From the NCBI GenBank assembly GCA_002279825.1, contig NCCV01000001.1:372001-436000 (forward strand): a DNA stretch of 64,000 bases, in the 5' to 3' direction. The notes under the pieces are model-generated. The model saw only the letters and a program-made list of their open reading frames with translations. It ran no database searches and was not told the origin of the DNA. Source of the stretch: Sphingomonadales bacterium 12-68-11 (GTDB lineage Bacteria; Pseudomonadota; Alphaproteobacteria; Sphingomonadales; Sphingomonadaceae). Made by a program: the position numbers and the translations under genes. Each line of letters begins with the position of its first letter. The first letter of the stretch is position 1. Of the stretch, positions 18,672 to 33,418 are shown piece after piece.

Positions 18672-19460
18672 TCAAAACTCGCGGTCGTCGCAGCGCACGT
18701 CGCCGCTGCCCATGCGCGACACCGAGCACTTCGTGGTGCCGGCAATATCGACATCGCCGCTACCCATGATGGCGACCTCGGCCTCCTCGCTCACCGCCAG
18801 CGCGACATCGCCCGATCCGCCGATCCGTATTGCAGCGTCCTTGCTGCGCAGGGCGCTCGCCCGGACCGTGCCGGATCCGCCGATCGAAATCGTGGTATCG
18901 TCAGCCTCGCCAGAAGCCTCCACGCTCCCCGCGCCGACGATGGACACTTCGAGGTCGTCGACGCGCAAGTCCGCGATGTGCAGATCGCCCGCGCCCGCGA
19001 TCACGGCTTCGAAATCGCCGCCTCGTACACGGTCGATCCGCACGTCGCCCGAACCGGCGAGCGAGATTCCCTCGAGCCGGGGCACGGTGATGAAGTACGT
19101 GGCAGCTTCGGCTCTCGGCCCTCCGAAACCGCCGCGAAAACCGGCTTTCGGCCTGATGAAAAGTTCGCCGTCCTCGACGACCGCCTCCAGCCTGGCGAGC
19201 GCCGCCGGCGACCCCTGGCCGCGAACCGAGTAGCCTTCGCCTTGCGTGATCACCACGTTGTGCGGTCCGAATGTGGCGATCTTGGTGAAAGGCGCGACTT
19301 CCTGGGAAGTGCGGCCGGAAACCACCACCCGGACCTCACGGCGGTCTCCGCTCTCTTCACCCAATCCGTCGATGATCAATGCTGCTCCCCCCGCGGCCAC
19401 CGCTCCCATCGCCAGGGCGAACGCGATCTCGCGCTTTCGGAGAGTGGGGGCTCGCGCCAT
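18672..19460 (-). CDS. DUF2807 (head GIN domain) beta-helix protein A, membrane-anchored
   Basis: 262 residues: one N-terminal hydrophobic segment (FALAMGAVAAGGAALII), then a putative right-handed beta-helix with recurring GSG/GAG turns about every 18-22 residues (LAGSGDV, IAGAGDL, IVGAGSV, IGGSGTV, IGGSGDV, IMGSGDV). This is the DUF2807 pattern. ATG 19460 is used, with GGTGGA before it; a GTG three codons upstream is possible. It lies downstream of a paralogue on the same strand. It is probably anchored in the inner membrane with the solenoid in the periplasm. Confidence 0.85.
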   Translation of the reverse strand: MARAPTLRKREIAFALAMGAVAAGGAALIIDGLGEESGDRREVRVVVSGRTSQEVAPFTKIATFGPHNVVITQGEGYSVRGQGSPAALARLEAVVEDGELFIRPKAGFRGGFGGPRAEAATYFITVPRLEGISLAGSGDVRIDRVRGGDFEAVIAGAGDLHIADLRVDDLEVSIVGAGSVEASGEADDTTISIGGSGTVRASALRSKDAAIRIGGSGDVALAVSEEAEVAIMGSGDVDIAGTTKCSVSRMGSGDVRCDDREF

Positions 19461-19490
19461 GCGTTCCACCTAGACCGGGACAGAAGCTAC

Positions 19491-19527
19491 GAAAAGAGCC
19501 GGCCCGCCGCTTGCGCAACGGGCCGGC
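19491..19527 (-). terminator. Rho-independent terminator after DUF2807 gene B
   Basis: On the minus strand a perfect 9-bp GC-rich stem (GCCGGCCCG/CGGGCCGGC, arms 19519-19527 and 19498-19506) is followed by TCTTTTC. It separates DUF2807 gene B from gene A, so gene A probably has its own promoter or depends on read-through. Confidence 0.7.
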
Positions 19528-19557
19528 CGGGAATCGCGCCCAGCGCAGGGCCGCGCG

Positions 19558-20265
19558 CTAATCGGCGGACTCCCTTTCCCGTTCGCACATGACCGTGCCC
19601 GACCCGACGCCGTGCACGGTGCAGCGCGCCGAACCGCGCACAATGACATTGCCCGAGCCCATCAGGCTGGCCGAGACGTGGCCGTTGCAGGTAAAGATCG
19701 CATCGCCCGAGCCGGCGATGTGGACCGCTGCCTTTCCAACCGTCAGGCCTTCCGCGTCACAACTTCCGCTGCCCGCAATCGACAGCTCGAGCGCGTCGAC
19801 GCGGCCATCGGCGTAGAGGCGCCCGCTGCCGGCGATGCTGACCGCCAGCGTCCCGCCGGCGATCTCCGCAAGCTCGACCCGGCCCGATCCTGCAATCGAG
19901 ACATCGGCACCGGGCTCAAGCGTATCGACCGTGATCCGGCCGGAACCGGCCACAGCCACGCCTTTAAGGGCGGGCAAAGTTACTTTGACCACGGCGTCGC
20001 GGTCGCCGCCGACCACGCCGAGGCGCGTTTCGTCGAGCTGGAAGCGCACCGCCTCGGCGGCGGCGGATTGCTGCACATCGATCCGGAATAGCTCGCCCTG
20101 GCTCACTACCACCCGGCCCGGGCCGGTGAGCGAGAGTTCGCAGGGCGCCGGCCCCGTCAGATCGAGCTCGCCGAGCGGCACTCCGGGCATGGCGCCGTGC
20201 TTGATCTGCGCGCCGATCGTTCCGGCGAGTTCGCCGAGGTTTCTGAACAGCTCATCGAGACGCAT
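19558..20265 (-). CDS. DUF2807 (head GIN domain) beta-helix protein B, no visible signal peptide
   Basis: 235 residues, a paralogue of the adjacent gene with the same GSG turns (VAGSGRI, IAGSGRV, IAGSGRL, IAGSGSC, IAGSGDA, LMGSGNV, GVGSGTV). The N-terminus MRLDELFRNLGELAGTIGAQ is amphipathic and has no signal peptide or membrane helix, so export is not evident. ATG 20265 has GGAGG eight bases upstream, better than an in-frame ATG ten codons earlier. Role unknown; it may be a solenoid polymer or scaffold (speculation). Confidence 0.83.
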   Translation of the reverse strand: MRLDELFRNLGELAGTIGAQIKHGAMPGVPLGELDLTGPAPCELSLTGPGRVVVSQGELFRIDVQQSAAAEAVRFQLDETRLGVVGGDRDAVVKVTLPALKGVAVAGSGRITVDTLEPGADVSIAGSGRVELAEIAGGTLAVSIAGSGRLYADGRVDALELSIAGSGSCDAEGLTVGKAAVHIAGSGDAIFTCNGHVSASLMGSGNVIVRGSARCTVHGVGSGTVMCERERESAD

Positions 20266-20370
20266 CGCGGCCTCCGGGCGGTGTGTATTAAACACCTAAT
20301 ACACATAGACTCGCGCGGGCTCAATCGCCGTTCGTCGGGCGGCGATGCGGGTTCGCCGAAAGCGCACGAA

Positions 20371-20401
20371 GAAAAGGCCGCCCCGGCTTCCCGGGGCGGC
20401 C
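20371..20401 (-). terminator. Rho-independent terminator of carD
   Basis: On the minus strand a perfect 11-bp stem (GGCCGCCCCGG with CCGGGGCGGCC, arms 20391-20401 and 20376-20386, loop GAAG) is followed by TTTTC. It lies 23 bp after the carD stop codon. Confidence 0.88.
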
Positions 20402-20423
20402 CTTGCTTTGCGATTGGGCCCTC

Positions 20424-20957
20424 TCAGGCGTCTTCGGTCGAGTCGTAGTACTGCGGCGCGTACTTGCGCAGCACGTCGAGGATCTTGCCGAGTGCGGTCG
20501 GCTCGTCGGTCTTTTCCATCGCCGCCAGTTCGCGGGCGAGCCGGCTCGAAGCCGCTTCGAAGATCTGCCGCTCGGAATAGCTCTGCTCGGGCTGGTCCTC
20601 GGGGCGGAACAAGTCGCGGGTCACTTCGGCGATCGACACCAGGTCGCCCGAATTGATCTTGGCTTCGTATTCCTGGGCGCGGCGCGACCACATCGTCCGC
20701 TTGACCTTGGGCTTGCCCTTGAGCTTCTCCATCGCCTCTTTTAGCGTCTTGTCTCTCGAAAGCTTGCGCATGCCGATGGCTTCGACCTTGTTGACCGGAA
20801 CGCGGAGCGTCATCCGCTCTTTCTCGAACCGCAGGACGTAGAGTTCGAGCTTCATGCCGGCGATTTCCTCGCTCTGCAGCTCGACCACCCTGCCGACCCC
20901 GTGCTTGGGATAGACGACATAGTCCCCGACATCGAAGGCGGGAGCATTTGCAGCCAT
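20424..20957 (-). CDS. carD: CarD family transcription regulator (CdnL-type)
   Basis: Binds RNA polymerase beta and stabilises open promoter complexes, supporting rRNA and housekeeping transcription. The 177 residues show the N-terminal RNAP-interaction domain (FDVGDYVVYPKHGVGRV, residues 8-24) and a helical C-terminal DNA-binding domain with the conserved tryptophan in KRTMWSRRAQEYE. AAAGGA precedes the ATG. It has its own perfect -10 element upstream and a strong terminator, so it is probably monocistronic. Confidence 0.93.
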   Translation of the reverse strand: MAANAPAFDVGDYVVYPKHGVGRVVELQSEEIAGMKLELYVLRFEKERMTLRVPVNKVEAIGMRKLSRDKTLKEAMEKLKGKPKVKRTMWSRRAQEYEAKINSGDLVSIAEVTRDLFRPEDQPEQSYSERQIFEAASSRLARELAAMEKTDEPTALGKILDVLRKYAPQYYDSTEDA

Positions 20958-21119
20958 TGAGTGTCCTTTCGTTGCGACCGGCCCTCGGAAGCGAATGTCA
21001 ACGCCGCCCCGCCGCGCGACCTGTCGGCGGCTTGGGATGACATCGAAATACGCGGATGCGCGAGGGACCTGCCTTCCTAATCGGCCGCTCGCCCGTGCGC
21101 TGGGGGCTGCGGTTGGTCC

Positions 21120-21148
21120 ATTATATAACAGAGTCGCAACAAAATTAC
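21120..21148 (-). promoter_or_regulatory. Candidate carD promoter with perfect -10
   Basis: The minus strand carries a consensus TATAAT (21125-21120) in the fdxA-carD gap. The -35 at 17-bp spacing is poor (GTAATT). It predicts a carD leader of about 155 nt. The rest of the 234-bp gap (20958-21191) shows nothing else I can name. Confidence 0.45.
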
Positions 21149-21191
21149 CACCCCCGCGCGGAGGCGGGCCGAACCAGCGGTTACGGAAGGC

Positions 21192-21530
21192 TTAATCGCC
21201 TTCGCCGGGCTCGGGCGTGAAGTACTTGTCGAACTTATCGGTCTCGCCTTTGTGCTGGTCGGCCTCGGCGGGCGGGTCCTTCTTCTCGGTGATGTTCGGC
21301 CACTGCGCGGAATACTGCGCGTTGAGTTCGAGCCACTGCTCGAGCCCGCCTTCGGTATCGGGCAGGATCGCCTCGGCCGGGCATTCGGGCTCGCAAACGC
21401 CGCAGTCGATGCACTCGCTGGGATTGATGACCAGCATGTTCTCGCCTTCATAGAAGCAGTCGACCGGGCACACCTCGACGCAGTCGGTGTACTTGCACTT
21501 GATGCAGGCGTCGGTGACGACATAAGTCAT
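21192..21530 (-). CDS. fdxA: Seven-iron ferredoxin FdxA
   Basis: Small electron carrier with one 3Fe-4S and one 4Fe-4S cluster. The 112 residues begin [29 protein letters not shown] and contain [12 protein letters not shown], the FdxA cysteine pattern, followed by the family's roughly 50-residue C-terminal tail with [13 protein letters not shown]. The ATG overlaps the stop of the upstream S4-domain gene, making a helicase-S4-fdxA unit. Confidence 0.95.
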   Translation of the reverse strand: MTYVVTDACIKCKYTDCVEVCPVDCFYEGENMLVINPSECIDCGVCEPECPAEAILPDTEGGLEQWLELNAQYSAQWPNITEKKDPPAEADQHKGETDKFDKYFTPEPGEGD

Positions 21531-21829
21531 GGCGCTTCGGTCCTTTGCTCCTGCGCGCCGCCTATGGCCTTTGCCGGGTTTGCGTCAAGCGCACGATAAC
21601 ACGCTTGCGCTTCTGCGGCCGGTCCTCGCCGGTTCGGCAGGGCCAGCATCTGGATTACCAGCACGCGGTTTCGCAACGGCAGCGTCAGTACATCGCCGGG
21701 CGCCACCGCCAGATCCTGCCGCAGTACGCGCTGGCTATTGTGACGCATGTGGCCCTCGGCAATCCAGCGCTGCGCGCCGCTGCGGGTCTTTGCGAGCCGC
21801 AACTGGTGGAGCAGGCGATCCAGCCGCAT
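21527..21829 (-). CDS. S4-domain RNA-binding protein (Hsp15-like)
   Basis: 100 residues. The N-terminal S4 domain [20 protein letters not shown] continues through [23 protein letters not shown], resembling ribosome-associated Hsp15. The C-terminal third is not conserved to my eye. ATG 21829 is chosen because the S4 motif starts there and the helicase gene stops 4 bp upstream; the open frame further upstream runs antiphase to the helicase. It overlaps fdxA by 4 bp. Confidence 0.87.
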   Translation of the reverse strand: MRLDRLLHQLRLAKTRSGAQRWIAEGHMRHNSQRVLRQDLAVAPGDVLTLPLRNRVLVIQMLALPNRRGPAAEAQACYRALDANPAKAIGGAQEQRTEAP

Positions 21830-21833
21830 CGGC

Positions 21834-24344
<2,511 letters not shown>

Positions 24345-24548
24345 GTGGCGGCGCACACCGCGCCGTGCAAGCGGTGGAGCCGTCTGAAACGCGTGTCGCT
24401 TCGCCGCGCACCCGAGTCGCCTTGGCGCGGTTTAGGCGAAATTTACTTTATGCGGGCATTAACCTGATCCATCGGATCGATCAGAACGGCTGCGGGTCTC
24501 GCCGGAACGGATCGTCCGGGACCCGCCGGGCCGCATGGGAAGCGCCGC

Positions 24549-27768
<3,220 letters not shown>

Positions 27769-27772
<4 letters not shown>

Positions 27773-28365
27773 GTTCCGATTGCACGGGCCGTTTCCCGTG
27801 GGCGACGATCCTGCCGTTCGAAGGCACCGCTCCGCGCATCGACGCGACCGCCTTCGTCGCGCCCGGTGCGCGCATCATCGGCGATGTCGCGATCGGGCCG
27901 CAGGCGAGCGTGTGGTACAACTGCGTGCTGCGCGGCGACATTCACCGGATCGAGGTCGGCGCCCGCTCCAATGTGCAGGACGGCAGCGTGTTCCATGTCG
28001 AAGGCCCGCGGCCGGACAGCACCGGGATGTTTGCGGGTTGCCCGACGATCGTCGGCGAAGACTGTGTCGTTGGGCACATGGCGGTGGTCCACGGCGCGAC
28101 GCTGGCAGACCGTGCCTTCGTCGGCATGGGCGCGGTGGCGATGGACGACAGCCGGATCGGTGAAGGCGGCATGCTGGCGGCGGGTGCCTTGCTCAGCCCG
28201 GGCAAGCGCATCCCGGCGCGCGAGATCTGGGTCGGCCGCCCGGCCAGGCTGCTGCGCGTGCAGGACGAGGCGCAAGTGGCCAAGATCCGTTTCCAGACCG
28301 AACGTTACTGCCGCCTCGCCGAGCGCCACAATGCCGAACTGCGCCGGCAATGGGGACTCGACTGA
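27769..28365 (+). CDS. Gamma-class carbonic anhydrase-like hexapeptide-repeat protein
   Basis: 198 residues forming a left-handed beta-helix of hexapeptide repeats. Three histidines fall at gamma-carbonic-anhydrase metal positions (VFHVEG, VVGHMAVVHGA), and the catalytic-core ASVWYNCVLRGDI is conserved. Family members bind Zn or Fe and hydrate CO2, though many (YrdA/PaaY-like) have no proven activity. The N-terminal 12 residues before the helix are unusual but small. Last gene of the hemB run. Confidence 0.87.
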
Positions 28366-28383
28366 CGCCACGACGCCGTAAAC

Positions 28384-28402
28384 AAGTCGCGCAGCGCGAC
28401 TT
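28384..28402. terminator. Palindrome between convergent genes, possible bidirectional terminator
   Basis: AAGTCGCGC and GCGCGACTT flank a single A, in the 35-bp gap between the gamma-CA gene and the minus-strand DUF1275 gene, overlapping the latter's stop codon. No T-run follows on either strand, so termination is only inferred from position. Confidence 0.4.
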
Positions 28403-29042
28403 ATAGCTGCTGACGTTCGATGCGGGTCGCTCCCCACAGCAGGACGGATGCCCCCGCGAGCGGAATCCACGGCGCGGCCGCCGGCGCCCGCGTGGTCGCG
28501 ATCGCGCCCAGGATCGCTCCACCCGCCAGGCTTGCCCACAACATCAAGCTGGCCAGGCTCCCGGCGAAGGGCTTGCCGGTAATGCGCGCGGCGAGGCCCT
28601 GCCCCAGCCGAACCAGGGCGCCGGTCATATACGTGACGCCAACCGCCACTTCGCCATCGCGTCGGAACGCGTTGTTGATCGCTCCCATCGCCAGCACCGA
28701 GCCGGCGAGAAACAGCACCGGGCTGCCGAGTGCGTGCCCGAGCGCGGCGGTGCCGATCAACCCCGCCGCCAGGGCCAGCACCGCGCTCTTGCGCCGCGCG
28801 GGCACGCGCTCGGCCGCGACGGCCCCGGCGACGACGCCGACGACGAAGCCGGCGATCAACAGCACGGGCGTGACGGCTTCCGCGGCGCGCGTCGCGAGAT
28901 CGACCCCGAGCCGGGTGGTGTTTCCTGACATGAACGACACGAAGTAACCGTCCGCCGCCAGGAAGCCCGCCGCATCGACGAACCCGGCGAGCGCCGCGAT
29001 GCCGTATCCGAGCAGGCGGCGGGGTGGGTCGTAGCGGTGCAT
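28401..29042 (-). CDS. DUF1275 (YoaK-like) membrane protein
   Basis: 213 residues with about six hydrophobic helices. The N-terminal GFVDAAGFLAADGYFVSFMSGNTTRLG is the DUF1275 signature (glycine/aspartate and SGNTT). Inner-membrane protein of unknown transport function. It sits downstream of the DNA ligase gene on the same strand with a 31-bp gap, but the two roles do not obviously connect. Confidence 0.88.
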   Translation of the reverse strand: MHRYDPPRRLLGYGIAALAGFVDAAGFLAADGYFVSFMSGNTTRLGVDLATRAAEAVTPVLLIAGFVVGVVAGAVAAERVPARRKSAVLALAAGLIGTAALGHALGSPVLFLAGSVLAMGAINNAFRRDGEVAVGVTYMTGALVRLGQGLAARITGKPFAGSLASLMLWASLAGGAILGAIATTRAPAAAPWIPLAGASVLLWGATRIERQQL

Positions 29043-29073
29043 CGCTACACCCTCGCGCCGTACAGCGCGGAAT

Positions 29074-30696
29074 TCAATCGCGGACCAGCGCCGTGAGCGC
29101 CTCGATCCGGTCGGCCTCGTGGGGCGGCTTGTCCCAGCGCACGCGGTGGATGCGCGGAAACCGCATCGCCAGGCCCGACTTGTGGCGCTTGCTCGCGTGG
29201 ACGCTGTCGAACGCGACTTCGAACACCAGGCTCTTGTCGGTCTCGCGCACCGGGCCGAAGCGACCCACCGTATGCTGCCGCACGTGGCGGTCGAGGCGCT
29301 TCAACTCCTCGTCGGTAAACCCCGAATAGGCCTTGCCGACCGGAAGCAGTTCGGCGCCGGCGTCAGGATCGCCGTCCCAGCACCCGAAGGTATAGTCCGA
29401 ATAGAAGCTCGAGCGTTTGCCGTTGCCGCGCTGGGCGTACATCAGCACGCAGTCGATCAGCAGCGGATCGCGCTTCCACTTGTACCACAAGCCGGCCCTG
29501 CGCCCGGCGACGTAAGGCGAATCGCGGCGCTTGAGCATCAAACCTTCGATCGCCTCGTCGCGCGCGCCGGCGCGGATCTGTGCGAGGTCTTCGAACTGCG
29601 CAGCCGGCACCACTTCGCTCAAGTCGAAGCGATCCCCGGGCAGCAGCGGCATGAGCGCCTCGAGCCGCTCGCGTCGCTCGGTCCAGGGCAGCTCGCGCAG
29701 ATCGTCGCCGCCCAGAATGAGCACGTCGTAGAGTCGTACGAAGGCGGGGTACTCCGTCAGCATCTTACCCGAGACCTGCTTGCGCCCGAGCCGCTGCTGG
29801 AGCGCGTTGAAGCTGGCCGCGCCGGCTTGCGCATGCGCGCGTTCGCCGCCCTGGTGGCTGCCGCGCACCAGCAGCTCGCCGTCGAGCACGCCCGGGATGG
29901 CGAACGCCGCTGCCATCTCGGGGAAAGTCGCGGTGATGTCGTCGCCGCCGCGCGAATAGAGGCGCGTCTCGCCGCCCGCATGGACCAGCTGCACGCGGAT
30001 GCCGTCCCACTTCCACTCGGCGGCGTAGTCGGCGAGATCGAGCACCGCTCCCTCGAGCGGATGCGCGAGCATGAACGGGCGGAACAGCGGCATTGCGCCG
30101 GTATCGGGCGCCGGCTCCCCTTCGGCCGCCCATGCGAACAGCGGCGCGAACGGCGGGTCGAGCGCGTGCCAGTATTCCTCGACGTCTTCGACCGAGACAT
30201 CGAACGCTTGCGCGAATGCGGTCTTCGCCAGCCGTGCCGACACACCGATCCGCATCCCGCCGGTCGCCAGCTTGAGCAGCGCGTAGCGACCCGCCGAGTC
30301 GAGCCGGTCGAGCAGCTTCGGCAATTCGGCCATGACCGAGCTTCGCGTCATATTGCTAAGTAAATCAACGACTTCACTCACCGAGGGTGACGCCGTGACG
30401 TCATCTTGCACTCCGCGCGGCGGGTCGGGCCACAGCAGGCTGGCGGTCTCGGCGGTATCCCCCACGAAGTCGCGGCTCAGCGCCCACAGTACCGGATCGA
30501 CCCGCTCGGCGAGCAAGGTGCGGACCGTGCCCGCCTTGACCGCCGGGAAATCGAGCCCACCGGTCAGTGCCGCCAGCGCCCAGCCGCGATCGGGATCGGG
30601 CGTGGTGCGCAGGTAATCGGCGATTAGCGCCAGCTTGTCGTTGCGGCCGCGGGTGTAGACCAGTCCATCGACCAGTTCGGCGAAGCGTTCCATCAT
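29074..30696 (-). CDS. ATP-dependent DNA ligase, cisplatin-damage-response (LIG-EXO-HEL-PE cluster) type
   Basis: 540 residues. An N-terminal helical DNA-binding domain is followed by the adenylation domain with motif I EWKWDGIRV (nucleophile Lys229), LDGELL (motif III), EGLMLKR (IV) and WYKWKRDP (V), then an OB fold. Length and N-terminus (ELVDGLVYTRGRNDKL) match the ligase that is usually next to a beta-lactamase-fold exonuclease. That exonuclease is in this window but about 11 kb away at 41553. Two adjacent ATGs start the gene; the first is used. Confidence 0.9.
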   Translation of the reverse strand: MMERFAELVDGLVYTRGRNDKLALIADYLRTTPDPDRGWALAALTGGLDFPAVKAGTVRTLLAERVDPVLWALSRDFVGDTAETASLLWPDPPRGVQDDVTASPSVSEVVDLLSNMTRSSVMAELPKLLDRLDSAGRYALLKLATGGMRIGVSARLAKTAFAQAFDVSVEDVEEYWHALDPPFAPLFAWAAEGEPAPDTGAMPLFRPFMLAHPLEGAVLDLADYAAEWKWDGIRVQLVHAGGETRLYSRGGDDITATFPEMAAAFAIPGVLDGELLVRGSHQGGERAHAQAGAASFNALQQRLGRKQVSGKMLTEYPAFVRLYDVLILGGDDLRELPWTERRERLEALMPLLPGDRFDLSEVVPAAQFEDLAQIRAGARDEAIEGLMLKRRDSPYVAGRRAGLWYKWKRDPLLIDCVLMYAQRGNGKRSSFYSDYTFGCWDGDPDAGAELLPVGKAYSGFTDEELKRLDRHVRQHTVGRFGPVRETDKSLVFEVAFDSVHASKRHKSGLAMRFPRIHRVRWDKPPHEADRIEALTALVRD

Positions 30697-30751
30697 CGCG
30701 ATCCGGAACGCTCGGCCCGCGTCGCCGATCCGGGAGCGATCGCCGGCGCGA

Positions 30752-32026
30752 TCAGGGCCGGGCTTGGCCGGTGCCGCGCACTTGCCATTTGTAGGTCGTC
30801 AGCCCTTCGAGCGCGACCGGCCCGCGCGCATGCAGCCGGCCGGTGGCAATGCCGATCTCGGCGCCGAGTCCGAACTCGCCGCCGTCGGCGAACTGGGTGC
30901 TGGCATTGACCATCACGATCGCGCTGTCGACCTCGGCCAGGAACCGCTCGGCGGCGGCCTCGTCGGCAGTGACGATGGCGTCGGTATGGCCGGAGGAATG
31001 GCGCGCGATGTGAGCGAGCGCCGCATCGAGCCCGTCGACCACCGCGACCGAGAGCACCGCGTCGAGATACTCGGTATCCCAGTCGTTGGCGCTGGCGGGC
31101 TTGATGCGGGGATCGAGCGCTTGCGCGCGGGCGTCGCCGCGCAATTCGCAACCAGCCTCGAGCAGCGCGCCGACCGTCTCGATGCTGGCCGGGAAGGCGG
31201 CGTCGAGCAGCAGGGTCTCCATCGCCCCGCAGATCCCGGTGCGGCGCATCTTGGCGTTGAGCGCGAGGCTGACCGCCATCCCGCGGTCGGCGGCCGAATG
31301 AATGTACGTGTGGCAAATGCCGTCGAGGTGCGCGAGCACGGGGACCCGCGCGTCGTTCTGCACGCGCGCCACCAGGCCCTTGCCGCCGCGCGGCACGATC
31401 ATGTCGATGAGGCCGGCCGCGCGCAGCATCGCGCCGACGGCCTCGCGGTCCTGCACCGGCATGAGCTGAACCGCCTCCGCCGGGATACCGGCGGCGACGA
31501 TCCCCTCGACGAGCGCGGCATGGATCGCGCGGTTCGAATGGACCGCTTCGCTGCCGCCGCGCAGCAGCACTGCGTTGCCGCTCATCAGGCACAGCGCGGC
31601 GGCGTCGGCGGTCACATTGGGGCGGCTTTCGTAGATGATCCCGATCAGCCCGATCGGGATGCGCACGCGGCTGAGCTCGAGCCCGCTCGGCACGGCGCGC
31701 CGGTCGATCACTTCGCCTAGCGGATCGGGCAGCGCCGCCACGGCTTCGACCGCGCCGGCCACGCCTTCGAGACGCGCCTCGTCGAGCTTCAGCCGGTCGA
31801 GCATGGCGGGGGACAGGCCGCCGGCCTCTCCCGCGGCCAGATCCTGGCGGTTGGCCACCAGAATTCGCGGAGCGGCAGCCCGCAAGGCGGCGGCGGCGCT
31901 GCGCAGCGCGTGCGCTCGCGCGGTCGTGTCGAGGCGCGCCAACACCCGCTGCGCCGCGCGGCCCGCGCGCGCCAGAGCTTCGACAAGCGCGGGATAGTCG
32001 GTGTGGATCTGCTGCTGCGAGGCCAT
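30752..32026 (-). CDS. proA: Glutamate-5-semialdehyde dehydrogenase (gamma-glutamyl phosphate reductase)
   Basis: NADPH-dependent second step of proline synthesis. The 424 residues include [27 protein letters not shown] and the catalytic cysteine region [12 protein letters not shown]. proB is not adjacent, nor is nadD, which often follows proA in alphaproteobacteria; nadD lies 11.6 kb away at 43659, so the ancestral cluster looks broken up here. Confidence 0.95.
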   Translation of the reverse strand: MASQQQIHTDYPALVEALARAGRAAQRVLARLDTTARAHALRSAAAALRAAAPRILVANRQDLAAGEAGGLSPAMLDRLKLDEARLEGVAGAVEAVAALPDPLGEVIDRRAVPSGLELSRVRIPIGLIGIIYESRPNVTADAAALCLMSGNAVLLRGGSEAVHSNRAIHAALVEGIVAAGIPAEAVQLMPVQDREAVGAMLRAAGLIDMIVPRGGKGLVARVQNDARVPVLAHLDGICHTYIHSAADRGMAVSLALNAKMRRTGICGAMETLLLDAAFPASIETVGALLEAGCELRGDARAQALDPRIKPASANDWDTEYLDAVLSVAVVDGLDAALAHIARHSSGHTDAIVTADEAAAERFLAEVDSAIVMVNASTQFADGGEFGLGAEIGIATGRLHARGPVALEGLTTYKWQVRGTGQARP

Positions 32027-32233
32027 TCCGGCCGCTTAACATCGCGATAGGGCGATGTCAGGCCGAATCGGGACCGGGCAAAGACAGGAGCACGCAACTT
32101 TGCCGCTGCCAGCCCCGTGAAACTTTCGCGGACATGAACGGCTCATCGCGATTCATCTTCGACTCGCCCGAAAGCGCCGCACGGCGATTCGACTCTGCCC
32201 GATGGCGGCGGCTAGCCGGGCCCTGCGACGGGA

Positions 32234-33418
32234 ATGATTGGGGTCGTTTTGAACAGAGTGTCATGGGGCAGCCTGCTGGCCCGCCTGCGCGCATGGTTTC
32301 CCGAGCGTGAGTTCTTCATGCGCTCGCACGGCCATGTCCGCTTCATCAAGATCTCGACTCGCGCGCAGATGCTGGCTGCGGGGGCAGCGGCTGCGCTCCT
32401 GACCGTGTGGGCCGTGTCGCTGGTGGCGATGGCGATCACGCAATATCAGTCGAGTGCGGAGCGTCTGTCGCTGCTCGATCGCGAAGCGAAGATCGCTACG
32501 TCCGAGAGCCGCGTCGCCGCTTATCGCGAGGACATGGGCGAGGTGACGGGCGCGCTGCAACGGCGCATGCAGTTCCTGGAAGAGATGAACAAGATGCTGC
32601 CCGCCGATGTGCGCGAAGGCGAGACGGTTTCCGACAGCAGCGACGAGGCCGCCGCGACGATCGGCAAAGTCAGCGCCGCGGTGCCCGAAGCGGCCGGCCT
32701 GGCGCGCATCGAAGCGCGCCAACTGGCGCTCGCCGAACGCATGACCCGTTTCGCGGACCGCCGCGCAGCTCGTTCCGAAGCCGCGATCCGCCGGCTCGGG
32801 CTCGATCCGCGTTCGATGCTGGCCTCGGCTCGCGTCGGCCAGGGTGGTCCGCTCGAACGGCTTGCGACCGAGAGCGACGGATCGGTCGATCCGCGTTTCG
32901 CCCGGCTCGGCCTCAGCCTTGCGCGGATGGACGCGCTCGAACGCGGCTTGACCGGCATCCCGCAAGTCATGCCGGCCGACATCAGCATGATTTCCTCAGG
33001 CTTCGGCTACCGCAGCGATCCGTTCACCGGCGAAGCGGCGACGCACGCCGGGCTCGATTTCCGCGGGCCGGTCGGCGCACCGATCCACGCCGCGGCCAAA
33101 GGCCGGGTCAGCTTCGTCGGGACCAAGGCGGGTTACGGCCGGGTGGTCGAGATCAGTCACGGAAACGGCATGCTGACGCGCTATGCGCATATGTCCGCCG
33201 CCCGGGCGCGGGTCGGCCAAGCCGTGGCCGCCGGCTACATCATCGGCGCGATCGGCAGCACCGGCCGTTCGACCGGCCCCCACCTGCACTTCGAGGTGCG
33301 CATCAACGACCGCGCGGTCAATCCGCGGCCATTTCTGGAGACGGCGCCCCATGTTCTCGAAGAAGCCCGAACCGACTTACCCCAGCAATCCCAGCGCAGG
33401 AGCAACCCCCGTGGCTAA
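32234..33418 (+). CDS. M23 (LytM) peptidoglycan endopeptidase B, bactofilin-linked
   Basis: 394 residues. A short cytoplasmic N-terminus (FPEREFFMRSHGHVRFIKI) precedes a membrane helix (about 46-70), a coiled-coil-like periplasmic stretch, and a C-terminal LytM domain with full zinc ligands: SSGFGYRSDP, HAGLDF and HLHFEV. Its last 68 bp overlap the start of the bactofilin gene. M23 peptidase-bactofilin pairs shape cells in several bacteria (Caulobacter LmdC/BacA, Helicobacter Csd1/CcmA), so a morphogenesis role is likely. Confidence 0.92.
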   Translation: MIGVVLNRVSWGSLLARLRAWFPEREFFMRSHGHVRFIKISTRAQMLAAGAAAALLTVWAVSLVAMAITQYQSSAERLSLLDREAKIATSESRVAAYREDMGEVTGALQRRMQFLEEMNKMLPADVREGETVSDSSDEAAATIGKVSAAVPEAAGLARIEARQLALAERMTRFADRRAARSEAAIRRLGLDPRSMLASARVGQGGPLERLATESDGSVDPRFARLGLSLARMDALERGLTGIPQVMPADISMISSGFGYRSDPFTGEAATHAGLDFRGPVGAPIHAAAKGRVSFVGTKAGYGRVVEISHGNGMLTRYAHMSAARARVGQAVAAGYIIGAIGSTGRSTGPHLHFEVRINDRAVNPRPFLETAPHVLEEARTDLPQQSQRRSNPRG

